DNA of 64,000 bases, from the NCBI GenBank assembly GCA_963704505.1, contig OY969912.1:2418001-2482000 (forward strand), written 5' to 3'. The notes under the pieces were generated by a model. That model worked only from the letters and a program-made list of their open reading frames with translations. It was not told the origin of the DNA and searched no databases. The stretch's first letter is position 1. Every line of letters begins with the position of its first letter. The stretch comes from VRUE01 sp963704505 (lineage in GTDB: Bacteria > Actinomycetota > Thermoleophilia > Solirubrobacterales > 70-9). The translations under genes and the position numbers were made by a program. Shown one piece after another: positions 32,639-41,161 of the stretch.

Positions 32639-33433
32639 CTACACCGCGATTGCAGCCTTGGCCATCGTCTCCAGCGGAGCGTCCCTACCGGTCCAGATCC
32701 GGAAGGAGAGAGCGCCCTGGCGGACGAGCACCGAGATCCCGTCCACGGTCGTCGCCCCGACGGCCTCGGCGGCCTCGAGCAACGCCGAGCGCGAGTCGCC
32801 GTAGACCATGTCGACGACCACCTGTCCGGCGGCAAACGCGCCGCGCTCCAGCGGCAGCTCGGTAAACGGGTCCTCGCCATGCAGACCGACCGCGGTCGAG
32901 TTGACGATCAGCCCGTAGCCGCTCTGGTCCGGGACGGCGACCGGGCTGCCGCCCAGCTCGTCGCAGAGGTGGCGGGAGCGCAGCTCGGTGCGATTCCAGA
33001 CCTCGACCTCGGCGCCTGCCCGCTGCAGCGCCCAGACCACCGCGCGAGCGGCGCCGCCCGCGCCGAGGACCAGGGCGCGGCTGCCCGCCGGCGAGCGCGG
33101 CAGGGCTTCGAGGAGACCGTCGGCGTCGGTGTTGTCGGCTCGGATCCCGGACTCGTCGAAGCTCAGCGTGTTGGCGGCGCCGATCTCACGGGCGGTCTCC
33201 GACAACGAATCGGCGAGCGCCAACGCCGCCCCCTTGTGGGGGACGGTGACGTTGGCGCCGACGAAGCCCTCGCCGGGCATGGCCCGCACCCGCGCCTCGA
33301 AGCCGGCGGGCTCGACGTCGATCGCCTCGTAGCGCCACTCCTCCCCCATCCCCAGCTCGGCGAAGGCGGCGTTCTGCATCGCCGGCGAGCGCGAGTGCGC
33401 GACCGGGTGGCCGAGGACCGCGAACCGCCTCAT
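32639..33433 (-). CDS. aroE: Shikimate dehydrogenase
   Basis: 264 aa; reduces 3-dehydroshikimate with NADPH. Substrate site: GHPVAHSRSPAMQN at the N-terminus, the catalytic Lys in NVTVPHKGAA and Asp in ADNTDADGLLEAL. The NADP fold has GAGGAARAVVWAL and WNRT. ATG at 33433 overlaps mltG by 4 nt. Confidence 0.95.
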   Translation of the reverse strand: MRRFAVLGHPVAHSRSPAMQNAAFAELGMGEEWRYEAIDVEPAGFEARVRAMPGEGFVGANVTVPHKGAALALADSLSETAREIGAANTLSFDESGIRADNTDADGLLEALPRSPAGSRALVLGAGGAARAVVWALQRAGAEVEVWNRTELRSRHLCDELGGSPVAVPDQSGYGLIVNSTAVGLHGEDPFTELPLERGAFAAGQVVVDMVYGDSRSALLEAAEAVGATTVDGISVLVRQGALSFRIWTGRDAPLETMAKAAIAV

Positions 33434-34941
33434 TCTCCGCAGCTGGTCGGCGAGTTGCCACCGGCTTCTTCGCGCGCCTTTTCGTAATTGGCGGCACCGG
33501 CTTCGAATTCGGCTTCGGTCTTGAAGAATTCGAGTTCGTTGCAGCCGCCCGGCTTGGTCACGTAGAAGACGTAGTCGGCCTTGGAGGGGCGCGCCGCCGC
33601 TTCGATTGCCGCCAGACCCGGGTTGTTGATCGGGCCTGGGGGCAGGCCGGTGTTCGTGCGGGTGTTGTAGGGCGAGTCGGTCGCCAGCTCCGATTCGGTC
33701 AGCGGGCTTTCGTAGTTGTCGACGGCGAAGCGAATCGTCGCGTCGATGCCGAGCGGCATACCTTCGTGCAGGCGGTTGTAGATCACCGCGGCGACGAGCT
33801 TGTCCTGTTCGGTGGTGCCGGACTCCGCCTGGACCATCGAGGCGATCGTGAGCACGTCGAAGACGGTCAGGTTCTTCGACTTCGCGTAGCTCATGTCAAC
33901 CCCCTTGATCCGGCGCTGGAAGTCCTCGAGCTGGAGCTGGACGAGGTCGGCGACCGGGGCGCCGGGCTTCAGTTCGAAGGTGTCAGGGAACAGGAAACCC
34001 TCGAGGTTCTTCGCGCCCTTGCCGCCGTACTTGGCCGGGTTCAGGTACTTCGAGTGGACCGTCTCCTTCACGTAGTCACCGCTGAGGCCGTCTTCGGCGA
34101 CCAGCGGCGCCGCCTGCGCGCGGCTGTATCCCTCGGGGATGGTCACGGTCGTGACCTTTTTGACAGGAGCCTTGGAGAGGGCGTCGATCGCGTCGCCGTA
34201 GGACATGTCGTGGGCGAGGGTGAAGTGTCCCGGGAAGAGCCCGGAGCGCTCACCGGCCAGGGTCACTCGGATCTGGAAGAGGGTCGAGCTGGAGACGACG
34301 CCCTTTTCGTCGAGGATGTCGCCGACTTCGCTGACGCTGGCGCCTTTCGGAATCGTCACCGGGACCTTCCCCGAGCCGTCGCCGTGGAAGGGCTGAAAGA
34401 GCGAGAAGAGGAACCAGAGGACGAGCAGGGCAACGATCGCCGCGACGACCCGGAACGGGTGGCGACGCAGAGCTCCGAGGAAGCCGGACCCGGAGCCGGA
34501 CCGCGGCTTGCGCGGCCCGCGTGCGGGAGGCGCCGCCTCGCGCGCCTCCTCCTCGAAGTAGGCGCCGTCCTCCTCGTAGGGCTCGCCGTCGACGTAGGGA
34601 TCGAGCTCCTCGTCGCCGGCCGCTCCCTCGGCCGAGCCCGGCTCCTCGTCCCAGAAGTCCTCCTCCGGCGTTCGCGGCGGAACCGGAGGCTCCGGTGGCG
34701 GCGGCGGGGGCTTCGGCGGATCGGGCGTCGACGAGCGGGCGGGCGGCGGCTTTGGCTGGTTCGGCCGAGCTGACGGCCGCTCGGGCGGCGTCGCGGGAGG
34801 CGTGGGGGCCTCCTCCTCGGGGGCGCCACCGCCCTTCTCCCGGCGTCGGTCTTCGCGCTCACGGCGTCGCTGCTCGCGCGCCGCGGCGGCCGGGTCCGCC
34901 GGGTCGGCGAAGGGGTCGTCGAGGTTCCAGTCGTCAGCCAT
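33430..34941 (-). CDS. mltG: Endolytic murein transglycosylase MltG with long acidic/proline-rich cytoplasmic region
   Basis: 503 aa. The first 160 residues are cytoplasmic, charged and Pro-rich (several PPP runs), then one membrane helix (VVAAIVALLVLWFLFSLF, about 163-180), a LysM-like region and the YceG/MltG catalytic domain with Glu in LTIASMVQAESGTTE and the conserved LPPGPINNPG. MltG cuts nascent glycan strands and sets their length. ATG at 34941 overlaps ruvX by 8 nt. The order ruvX-mltG-aroE is common in actinobacteria. The polyproline-rich stretch would need EF-P (encoded at 22787-23347) for efficient translation. Confidence 0.93.
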   Translation of the reverse strand: MADDWNLDDPFADPADPAAAAREQRRREREDRRREKGGGAPEEEAPTPPATPPERPSARPNQPKPPPARSSTPDPPKPPPPPPEPPVPPRTPEEDFWDEEPGSAEGAAGDEELDPYVDGEPYEEDGAYFEEEAREAAPPARGPRKPRSGSGSGFLGALRRHPFRVVAAIVALLVLWFLFSLFQPFHGDGSGKVPVTIPKGASVSEVGDILDEKGVVSSSTLFQIRVTLAGERSGLFPGHFTLAHDMSYGDAIDALSKAPVKKVTTVTIPEGYSRAQAAPLVAEDGLSGDYVKETVHSKYLNPAKYGGKGAKNLEGFLFPDTFELKPGAPVADLVQLQLEDFQRRIKGVDMSYAKSKNLTVFDVLTIASMVQAESGTTEQDKLVAAVIYNRLHEGMPLGIDATIRFAVDNYESPLTESELATDSPYNTRTNTGLPPGPINNPGLAAIEAAARPSKADYVFYVTKPGGCNELEFFKTEAEFEAGAANYEKAREEAGGNSPTSCGE

Positions 34942-35371
34942 CGGTGTCCTCCCCGCGCGGCGCGTCGGTGTCCAGGCTCGGCTCGGCCTCCCGCGCATGG
35001 GCCGCCAGGTAGCCCTCGAGCAGGTGGGCCGCGGCCAGCGAGTCGGCGGCGGCACTTGCCCCGCCGCGCTTGCTGGCCTCCGCCATCCGGGTCGTCAGGC
35101 GCTCGTCGTAGGTCTCGACCGGGATCGAGAGGATCGCCTCGAGTTCGCCGCAGAAAGTCCTCGTGATCGCCGCCTGGGCGCCCTCCTCGCCATTGAGATG
35201 GAGCGGCAGGCCGACCACGACCAGCTCGACCGTGTGCTCGTCGACCAACTCGGAGACCGCGCGCGGCTCGGGCGGTTCGATCGTCGGCAGCGGCGAGACC
35301 AGGGTCCCGCTGGGGTCCGAGATCGCGCAGCCGATCCGCGCCGTGCCGTGGTCCAGGGCGAGCACGCGCAT
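34934..35371 (-). CDS. ruvX: Holliday junction resolvase-like protein RuvX/YqgF
   Basis: 145 aa RNase H-like nuclease, implicated in rRNA maturation and recombination. Catalytic acidic residues: Asp in LALDHGTARIG, Glu in VELVVVGLPLHLNG region and Asp in YDERLTTRMAE. The last 20 residues are an acidic tail. ATG at 35371 lies two bases after the alaS stop, and the 3' end overlaps mltG by 8 nt. Confidence 0.92.
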   Translation of the reverse strand: MRVLALDHGTARIGCAISDPSGTLVSPLPTIEPPEPRAVSELVDEHTVELVVVGLPLHLNGEEGAQAAITRTFCGELEAILSIPVETYDERLTTRMAEASKRGGASAAADSLAAAHLLEGYLAAHAREAEPSLDTDAPRGEDTDG

Positions 35372-35373
35372 CC

Positions 35374-37998
35374 TCAGCCCAGGTCCCGCTCGATCGTCGC
35401 CCGAGCGGCGTCGATCGCGTCGTCGAGCTTCGCCGGGTCCTTGCCCCCGGCCTGGGCCATCTCGTCGCGGCCACCACCGCCACCACCGACGATCGGCGCC
35501 GCCTCGCGGACGACGGTCGCCGCCGAAAGGCCGCGGCCGGTCGCCTCCTTGGAGACGAGCACCACGAGCGCGACCTTCTCGCCCTCCGCCCCGCCGAGCG
35601 CGACCGCGGTCTCGCCGCCGAGCTTCGACTGAACCCGGTTGGCGAGCTCCAACAGCAGCTTCTGATCGGCGATCGGGGCGGTCGCGGCGACGACCTTGAC
35701 GCCGCCGACGTCCTCGGCTGCGGCGCTCAACCGCTCGGCCTCGTCGGCGAGCAGCCGGCGCCCGGCCTCCTTCTCGCCCTCGCCGGCGCTCTTCAGCCGC
35801 TCGGCCGCGCGGCGGGCGCCCGCCAGCGGCTCCTGCGGGTTTCCGAGCAGCTCCCCGACCTGGCGCAGGTCACGCTCCTGCTCGCGGAACCAGTCGATTG
35901 CCCCGGGGCCGGTGAGCGCCTCGACCCGGCGCACGTTGGCGGCGCTGGAGCCCTCGGAGGAGATCTTGAAGATGCCGACCTCGGCGGTGTTGGCGACGTG
36001 GGTTCCGCCGCAGAGCTCGCGTGAGACCTCGTCGACCTCGACCACGCGGACCCACTCGCCGTATTTCTCGCCGAAGAGCGCCATCGCCCCCAGCTTCTCG
36101 GCCTCGGGCCGCTCCATTTCCAGCCACCGCACCGGCCGGCTGGCCTTGATCCACTCGTTGACCTGGTCCTCGACGTCGGCGAGCTCCTCGGCGCTCAGCG
36201 CCTGGCCGTGGGTGAAGTCGAAGCGCAGCTTGTCCGGGCGCACGGCAGAGCCGGCCTGGCGCACGTGATCGCCGAGGCGGGCCCGTAGCGCCGCGTGCAG
36301 GAGGTGGGTGGCGGTGTGATTGCGCATCGTCGCGTGGCGAGTCTCCCTGTCCACCTCGGCTTCGACCGTGACGCCGGACTCGATCGCGCCGCCGCCCGGC
36401 TCGATCTCGATCGCCTGGTCTTCGCCGACCCGGTAGACGTCGACCACCTTCGCCTCCTCGCCGGCCCAACGGACGATGCCGGAGTCGGCGACCTGCCCGC
36501 CGCCCTCGGCGTAGAAGGGGCTCTCCTCGAGCTTGACCAGCGCCAGGCCGTCGACGGCCTCGACCGCGGCAAGCCCGGTCGTCGCCCGCAGGGTCTCGTA
36601 GCCGACGAAGCGGCTCGGCGGAACGGTGGAGACGAAGGAGGCGACCCGCTCGTGGCTGTTCTCGGATCCGTGCGCGTTGGCGGCGCCGGTCCGGGCCCTC
36701 TCACGCTGTTCGTCCATCAGCTCCTGGAAACCGCCGTCGTCGACCGCGAGGCCGCGCTCGGCGAGCAGCTCCTTGGTCAGGTCGTAGGGGAAGCCGTAGG
36801 TGTCGTGGAGCTTGAAGGCGTCGGCGGAGTCGATCCAGGAGGTCTCCGAATCCTTCGCCTCCTCGACCAGGCGCTCGAGCAGCTCACTGCCGCGCTCGAG
36901 GGTGCGGCCGAAGCTCTCCTCCTCATCGGCGATCCAGCGCTCGACCGTCGCCTGCTCTGCGCCCAGCTCGGGGTAGGCGGAGCCCATGACCTCGATCGTG
37001 CGCTCGGCAAAGCGGCCCAGCCAGGGCGACTCGAGGCCGAGCGTGCGGCCCTGCTGGATCGCCCGCCGCATGATCCGCCGCAGGATGTAGCCGCGATCTT
37101 CGTTGGACGGGACCACCCCGTCGGCGATCAGGAAGGCGGCGCCACGCGAGTGGTCGGCGACGATCCGCATCGCCCGGGTGGTCGCGCCGCCCTCGTCATA
37201 GGAGTGGCCGGAGAGCTCCTCGGCGAGGTCGATCAGGGGGCGCACGAGGTCGGTCTCGAAGACGGACGGGACATCCTGGAGGACCGCCGCCATCCGGTCG
37301 AGGCCCATGCCGGTGTCGATGTTTCGCATCGGCAACTCGGTCAGCGAGCCGTCGGCACCGAGGTCGTAGGTCATGAAGACGTGGTTCCAGAACTCGAGGA
37401 AGCGGTCGCCGTCGTCGCCGGGCCTTTCGTCGGCGGTGCCGAACTCCTCGCCGCGATCGAGGTAGAGCTCCGAGCAGGGGCCGCAGGGCCCGGTCGGGCC
37501 GCCCTGCCAGAAGTTGTCGGAGCGTCCGAGGTGGACGATCCGCTCATCGGGGACGCCGGTCTCCTTCCAGATCGCGATCGCCTCCTCGTCGGGGCCGAGC
37601 CCGAGCTCCTCGTCGCCGCCGAAGACCGTGACCCAGATCCGCTCCGGGTCCATGCCGAAGCCCTCGGTCGAGAGCTGCCAGCCCCAGGGGATCGACTCCT
37701 CCTTGAAGTAGTCGCCGAAGCTCCAATTTCCGAGCATCTCGAAGAAGGTGAGGTGGCGGGCGGTGTTGCCGACCTCCTCGATGTCGGTGGTCCGGAAGCA
37801 TTTCTGGACGTCGGCGACGCGCGGCGCCGGCGGCTGCTCGCGGCCGAGGAAGTAGGGCTTGAAGGGCTGCATGCCGGCGGTCGTCAGCAGGACCGAGGGG
37901 TCGTGGACCGACGGCACCAGCGACGCCGAGGGGACCACCCGGTGCCCGCGCTCCTCGAAGAAGGAGAGGTATGTCTTGCGGATCTCGTCGGCCTTCAT
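35374..37998 (-). CDS. alaS: Alanyl-tRNA synthetase
   Basis: 874 aa, full-length class II enzyme. N-terminal catalytic domain begins ADEIRKTYLSFFEERGH; motif 2/3 regions include RCFRTTDIEEVG-like KCFRTTD and GMGLDRMAAVLQ. The editing domain carries zinc ligands HTATHLLHAALR and CGGTHVANT, and the C-terminal C-Ala domain has the glycine-rich GGGGGGRDEMAQAGG. ATG at 37998, 44 bases after the iscU-like/mnmA stop, followed closely by ruvX. Confidence 0.97.
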   Translation of the reverse strand: MKADEIRKTYLSFFEERGHRVVPSASLVPSVHDPSVLLTTAGMQPFKPYFLGREQPPAPRVADVQKCFRTTDIEEVGNTARHLTFFEMLGNWSFGDYFKEESIPWGWQLSTEGFGMDPERIWVTVFGGDEELGLGPDEEAIAIWKETGVPDERIVHLGRSDNFWQGGPTGPCGPCSELYLDRGEEFGTADERPGDDGDRFLEFWNHVFMTYDLGADGSLTELPMRNIDTGMGLDRMAAVLQDVPSVFETDLVRPLIDLAEELSGHSYDEGGATTRAMRIVADHSRGAAFLIADGVVPSNEDRGYILRRIMRRAIQQGRTLGLESPWLGRFAERTIEVMGSAYPELGAEQATVERWIADEEESFGRTLERGSELLERLVEEAKDSETSWIDSADAFKLHDTYGFPYDLTKELLAERGLAVDDGGFQELMDEQRERARTGAANAHGSENSHERVASFVSTVPPSRFVGYETLRATTGLAAVEAVDGLALVKLEESPFYAEGGGQVADSGIVRWAGEEAKVVDVYRVGEDQAIEIEPGGGAIESGVTVEAEVDRETRHATMRNHTATHLLHAALRARLGDHVRQAGSAVRPDKLRFDFTHGQALSAEELADVEDQVNEWIKASRPVRWLEMERPEAEKLGAMALFGEKYGEWVRVVEVDEVSRELCGGTHVANTAEVGIFKISSEGSSAANVRRVEALTGPGAIDWFREQERDLRQVGELLGNPQEPLAGARRAAERLKSAGEGEKEAGRRLLADEAERLSAAAEDVGGVKVVAATAPIADQKLLLELANRVQSKLGGETAVALGGAEGEKVALVVLVSKEATGRGLSAATVVREAAPIVGGGGGGRDEMAQAGGKDPAKLDDAIDAARATIERDLG

Positions 37999-38042
37999 TG
38001 AGGTGGGAGCCTAAGGACTGGGGAAGTCGCCCGCCCTGGGGG

Positions 38043-39632
38043 TCAGGCGGAGACGATCGTGCCGTGGCCGACGATCGACTCACCGGCGAGCAGAACCGCG
38101 GTCTGGCCGGGGCTGGCGGCGTCAAAGGCCTCGCCCAGGTCCACCGAGAGACGGTCGTGGCGGCCGGCGTCCGCGAATTCCATCTTTGCCGGCAGCGCCC
38201 GCGAGTGGTACCGCAGACGGATCCCGTCGACCTGGTCGCCGTCGCGGTGCAGAAGGGCGTCGCGGAGATGGACCTGGAGCGTGGCGATGTCGTCGCGTGT
38301 TCCCACCGTGATCGTGTTCCGCTCGGCGTCGGTGGCGACGACGTAGAGCGCCTCGGGCGCCGAGACGCCGATCCCACGACGCTGGCCGACGGTGAAGTTG
38401 TGATGCCCCTGGTGGGTCCCGAGCTGGCGTCCGGAGCGGTCGAGGACGGCGCCGCGCCGCTCGCGCAGGCCGGCGTGACGGCTCAGGAAGCGGCTCTTGC
38501 CCTGGCCGGCGAGGAAGCAGAGGTCCTGGCTCTCGGGCTTCTTGGCGACCGCGAGACCGTTGCGGGCGGCGATCTCGCGGACCTCCGACTTGCTGAGGTC
38601 GGTGAGCGGAAAGCGCAGGCGGGCGAGCAGGTCGGTCGGCAGGGCCGCGAGCATGTAGCTCTGATCCTTGGCGGAATCGGCCGCGGTCGCCAGCAGCGGG
38701 CCGTCGCCGTCGTCGACGATGCGGGCGTAGTGACCGGTGACCAAGTGGGTGGCGCCGAGCCGCTCGGCGAGGTCGAGCATCGCCGCGATCCTCACCTCGC
38801 CGTTGCAGACGATGCAGGGGTTGGGCGTCGCGCCGGCCGTGTAGCCGGAGAGGAAATGGCCGACGACCCGGCGGCGAAAGTCCTCCTCGAGGTCGAGGGT
38901 GAGGTGGGGCACGCCGATCGAGTGGGCGACCGCGCGGGCGCCGAGCACCGCCTCCGGCGAGCAGCAGGCCTTGGCCCCGTCGGTCTCGGGGTCGGTCCAG
39001 AGCTTGACCGTGATCGCGACCACGTCCGCCCCGCGCTCACGCTCGAGCAGCGCGGCGACGGCGCTGTCGACCCCGCCGGACATGGCGACGGCGACGCGGC
39101 GCGGCGCGGCGCCGGGCGCGTCGGCGCCTGCATGCGCCTCGGGACCGGCGCCGGAATCGCCCTGCCGGGCACCCACGCCGGGACGGGTGCGCGTAGATGG
39201 ACCGGAGCGCCTAGTCGGATCGGCGGGCCCCTCGGTCGAAGCGGCGAAATCGCCGGTCGCGAGCCGCTCGGTCGAGGCGGCGGCCGTCGCCAGGCACCGG
39301 TGCAGAGCGTCGGCCGCGAGGACCGCGGCGTGGCGCTTGGTCGACGTCAGGCCGCCGATCGCCGCTTCGACCTCGTCGGCCCCGATCCGTGCCGCGTCGA
39401 GCACCGAGCCGGTCTCGACCATCTCGGTGACCGCGGCGGTCGCGGCGCGGGTGGCGCCGCAGCCCTCGGCGTCGAAGGTCGCCCGCTCGACCCGCCCGTC
39501 CCGGATCTGCAGCGAAACCCGGGCGAGGTCACCGCACGCGGCGCCACCTGCGGCGCCCGTGAAGGCGCCGTCGGGCGCGGGGCCGACGCGGGTGTCGTCG
39601 CGCAGGAAGTGCTCGAAGAGCTCTCTGCTCAT
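38043..39632 (-). CDS. mnmA: IscU/NifU-like domain fused to tRNA 2-thiouridylase MnmA
   Basis: 529 aa. Residues 1-120 are an Fe-S scaffold-like domain: AACGDLARVSLQI (C33, D35) and AEGCGATRAAT (C58) match IscU, but the third scaffold cysteine is Ala (KRHAAVLA, A102), with C113 nearby. A low-complexity linker (125-178) leads to MnmA: PP-loop MSGGVDSAVAALL, catalytic Cys in NPCIVCNGEV and in SQDLCFLAG. MnmA thiolates U34 of tRNA-Lys/Glu/Gln. The fusion suggests sulfur or Fe-S delivery to MnmA. Starts at ATG 39632. Confidence 0.92.
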   Translation of the reverse strand: MSRELFEHFLRDDTRVGPAPDGAFTGAAGGAACGDLARVSLQIRDGRVERATFDAEGCGATRAATAAVTEMVETGSVLDAARIGADEVEAAIGGLTSTKRHAAVLAADALHRCLATAAASTERLATGDFAASTEGPADPTRRSGPSTRTRPGVGARQGDSGAGPEAHAGADAPGAAPRRVAVAMSGGVDSAVAALLERERGADVVAITVKLWTDPETDGAKACCSPEAVLGARAVAHSIGVPHLTLDLEEDFRRRVVGHFLSGYTAGATPNPCIVCNGEVRIAAMLDLAERLGATHLVTGHYARIVDDGDGPLLATAADSAKDQSYMLAALPTDLLARLRFPLTDLSKSEVREIAARNGLAVAKKPESQDLCFLAGQGKSRFLSRHAGLRERRGAVLDRSGRQLGTHQGHHNFTVGQRRGIGVSAPEALYVVATDAERNTITVGTRDDIATLQVHLRDALLHRDGDQVDGIRLRYHSRALPAKMEFADAGRHDRLSVDLGEAFDAASPGQTAVLLAGESIVGHGTIVSA

Positions 39633-39680
39633 CGGTCAAGGGTAGAGGTGGAGATCGTGGGCGTCCCGGCCGCCGCGGCA

Positions 39681-39793
39681 GGCGGCTGTTCCACCCGGGC
39701 CGTCGGGATCGTCGGCGCCCTCTTCCACCCCGGCCGTCGGGATCGCCGGCGGCTGTTCCACCCCAGCCATCGGAATCGGCGGCGGCTGTTCCG
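39681..39793. repeat. Tandem repeat, 33-34 bp x about 3.4
   Basis: Units begin GGCGGCTGTTCCACCC and continue with GCCGTCGGGATCG-type sequence: 39681-39713, 39714-39747, 39748-39780 and a partial unit 39781-39793. The last unit touches the stop codon of the AbiEi/DUF559 gene. The 161-base gap to mnmA is almost filled by these repeats. No protein gene is supported here. Confidence 0.85.
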
Positions 39794-40765
39794 TCAAGGC
39801 GGCGCAATCGCGAGGAGCGCACGAAGGTCGGCGGCGAGATCCCCCGGGCGGTCGTGGAGCGCGCGCCAGGTGACGCGCGTGATCCGCCAGCCGTCGAGCA
39901 TGAGGATCCGGTCACGCTCGCGATCGCGCTCGAACGCTCGACGCGTCCCGTGGGTTGAATGCCCGTCGAGCTCCACGACGAGCCGCTCCCGCGCCCAGAG
40001 ACAGTCGACCTCGAAGAACCGCCCACCCACCGCCAGATCGGCGTTGAAGCGCGGCCGGGGCAGCGCCATTGCGACGACGAACTCTTTGAATCGCCCCTCG
40101 AGCTCGCGCTTGGTGACGCCGCGGGCGCGCTCCCCGTCCGCCAGCACGGAGCGAATCAAAGCCGCACCGCGCCGTCTCGGGTGCCGACGGAGGAGCTCGG
40201 GAATCGAGATGACGTCGGTGAGCCTCAGTACCTCCGCTTCGTTTACAGCCTTCTCCAGTTCATGGCGATCGAGAGCGACTGCCAGATCGAGGAGCGTCCG
40301 GGAGAGGGAGGTCACCGGAAGCCCGTCGAGCTGCGTCCATTCATCAGATGCGAGCGAGACCTGGTGACCCCGAATGCCGGCCCTGAGCCGAAAGGCCCGC
40401 GGCCGACTGATGTCGGGTGCGGAGGATCGCGGCGCTGTCAGCTTCCAGACCTCCGCCGCCGACGTGTGGCTGAGGACAGCGCCCGGCCCACAGGCGAGAA
40501 CGGCGGACATCAGAAGTCCCGCCCGGCTCACGCGGGAATGGCCGACCGCGTAGACGCCTCGATACACGAGGTGACCTCGATGCACCGGGTGCAGGCGAGC
40601 GAGTTCGCGACGCCGGTCGACTTCTCGCTTGGTCAAGCCGGCGTCAAGCAGTTGCCAACGGCCTACTACCCCGTGCTGTCGGCCCGCCAGGCTCGCGATC
40701 ACCCGGTCGGCTTCGATTCCGTCCCTCCCGTTACCTCTACCCACCAGTCCTGCATCGACCTCCAT
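39794..40765 (-). CDS. AbiEi-like winged-helix plus DUF559 (Vsr-like nuclease) protein
   Basis: 323 aa. The N-terminal part (about 20-110) resembles the AbiEi antitoxin/winged-helix domain (VIASLAGRQHGVVGRWQLL, VYAVGH). The C-terminal part (about 205-320) is DUF559, a very-short-patch-repair-like nuclease fold: FFEVDCLWARERLVVELDG, HSTHGTRRAFERDRERD, and WRITRVTWRAL. This architecture is common in actinobacteria, usually as single genes without the AbiEii toxin; none is seen here. ATG at 40765 lies inside an inverted copy of the upstream 25-bp repeats. Its cellular role is unknown; defence or repair are possibilities. Confidence 0.82.
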   Translation of the reverse strand: MEVDAGLVGRGNGRDGIEADRVIASLAGRQHGVVGRWQLLDAGLTKREVDRRRELARLHPVHRGHLVYRGVYAVGHSRVSRAGLLMSAVLACGPGAVLSHTSAAEVWKLTAPRSSAPDISRPRAFRLRAGIRGHQVSLASDEWTQLDGLPVTSLSRTLLDLAVALDRHELEKAVNEAEVLRLTDVISIPELLRRHPRRRGAALIRSVLADGERARGVTKRELEGRFKEFVVAMALPRPRFNADLAVGGRFFEVDCLWARERLVVELDGHSTHGTRRAFERDRERDRILMLDGWRITRVTWRALHDRPGDLAADLRALLAIAPP

Positions 40766-40842
40766 ATAGGTCGTCAATGCAGGACTCGTCGTTGGTCGTC
40801 AATGCAGGACTCGTCGTAGGTCGTCAATGCAGGACTCGTCGG
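40743..40842. repeat. Three 25-bp direct repeats plus one inverted partial copy
   Basis: Direct units at 40768-40792, 40793-40817 and 40818-40842 share GGTCGTCAATGCAGGACTCG. A shortened inverted copy (40743-40761) overlaps the first codons of the AbiEi/DUF559 gene, so the region can fold or form an operator array. Only the first base of the unit and the last base vary. Not a CRISPR array: no spacers separate the units. Confidence 0.85.
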
Positions 40843-41133
40843 GCACCCCGGCCAAGTTGCAGGAGACGGCCGCGCTGATGGCGCGCCAAGGGTCAAGAAA
40901 ACCCGCCGCGCGCGCAAAAAGAGACTCCAGCCCGCCGGTACCGCTTCTGGCTTTGATCCCTTGAAAGAAAGGGTGGGCGCCTCCTCCAAACCCCAAGGGG
41001 CCCAGAGAGATCGGCACCCGCGCCGTTTGTGTTGGGTCAAACGGTGAAGCGGCTCTCGAACGGGCTCGAGCCTCGGCAGAAACGGTACCACCGGCCGGGC
41101 CTCATGGCGAGGGTCGGATCGGGTTTTTCAGGT
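40843..41133. other. Gene-free stretch, no supported feature
   Basis: This interval lies between the 25-bp repeats and the palindrome at 41134-41155. It contains a short hairpin (CCCTT...AAGGG near 40960) and A-rich patches (AAGAAAACCC, CAAAAAGAGAC). Minus-strand reading frames of 72 and 105 codons that run into the 25-bp repeats end in nearly the same peptide (ESCIDD.RRVLH) simply because the repeat is translated twice; I do not accept them as genes. Confidence 0.5.
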
Positions 41134-41155
41134 CGGGCGCGGCCGGCCGCGCCCG
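41134..41155 (-). terminator. 22-bp perfect GC palindrome after the hisS-aspS operon
   Basis: CGGGCGCGGCC followed by its exact complement, seven bases beyond the last stop codon (41162) of the minus-strand operon. No T tract follows in that direction, so it would be an I-shaped or RNA-stabilising hairpin rather than a classic terminator. Confidence 0.5.
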
Positions 41156-41161
41156 GGCCGC

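Noticed and set aside
40768..40842. CRISPR-like array
   Set aside because: Three 25-bp units are directly adjacent without spacers, and no cas genes are present.
40774..41091. Two small minus-strand reading frames ending in nearly identical peptides
   Set aside because: The similarity is caused by the 25-bp repeats; no Shine-Dalgarno, unusual composition, and overlap with the real gene start.
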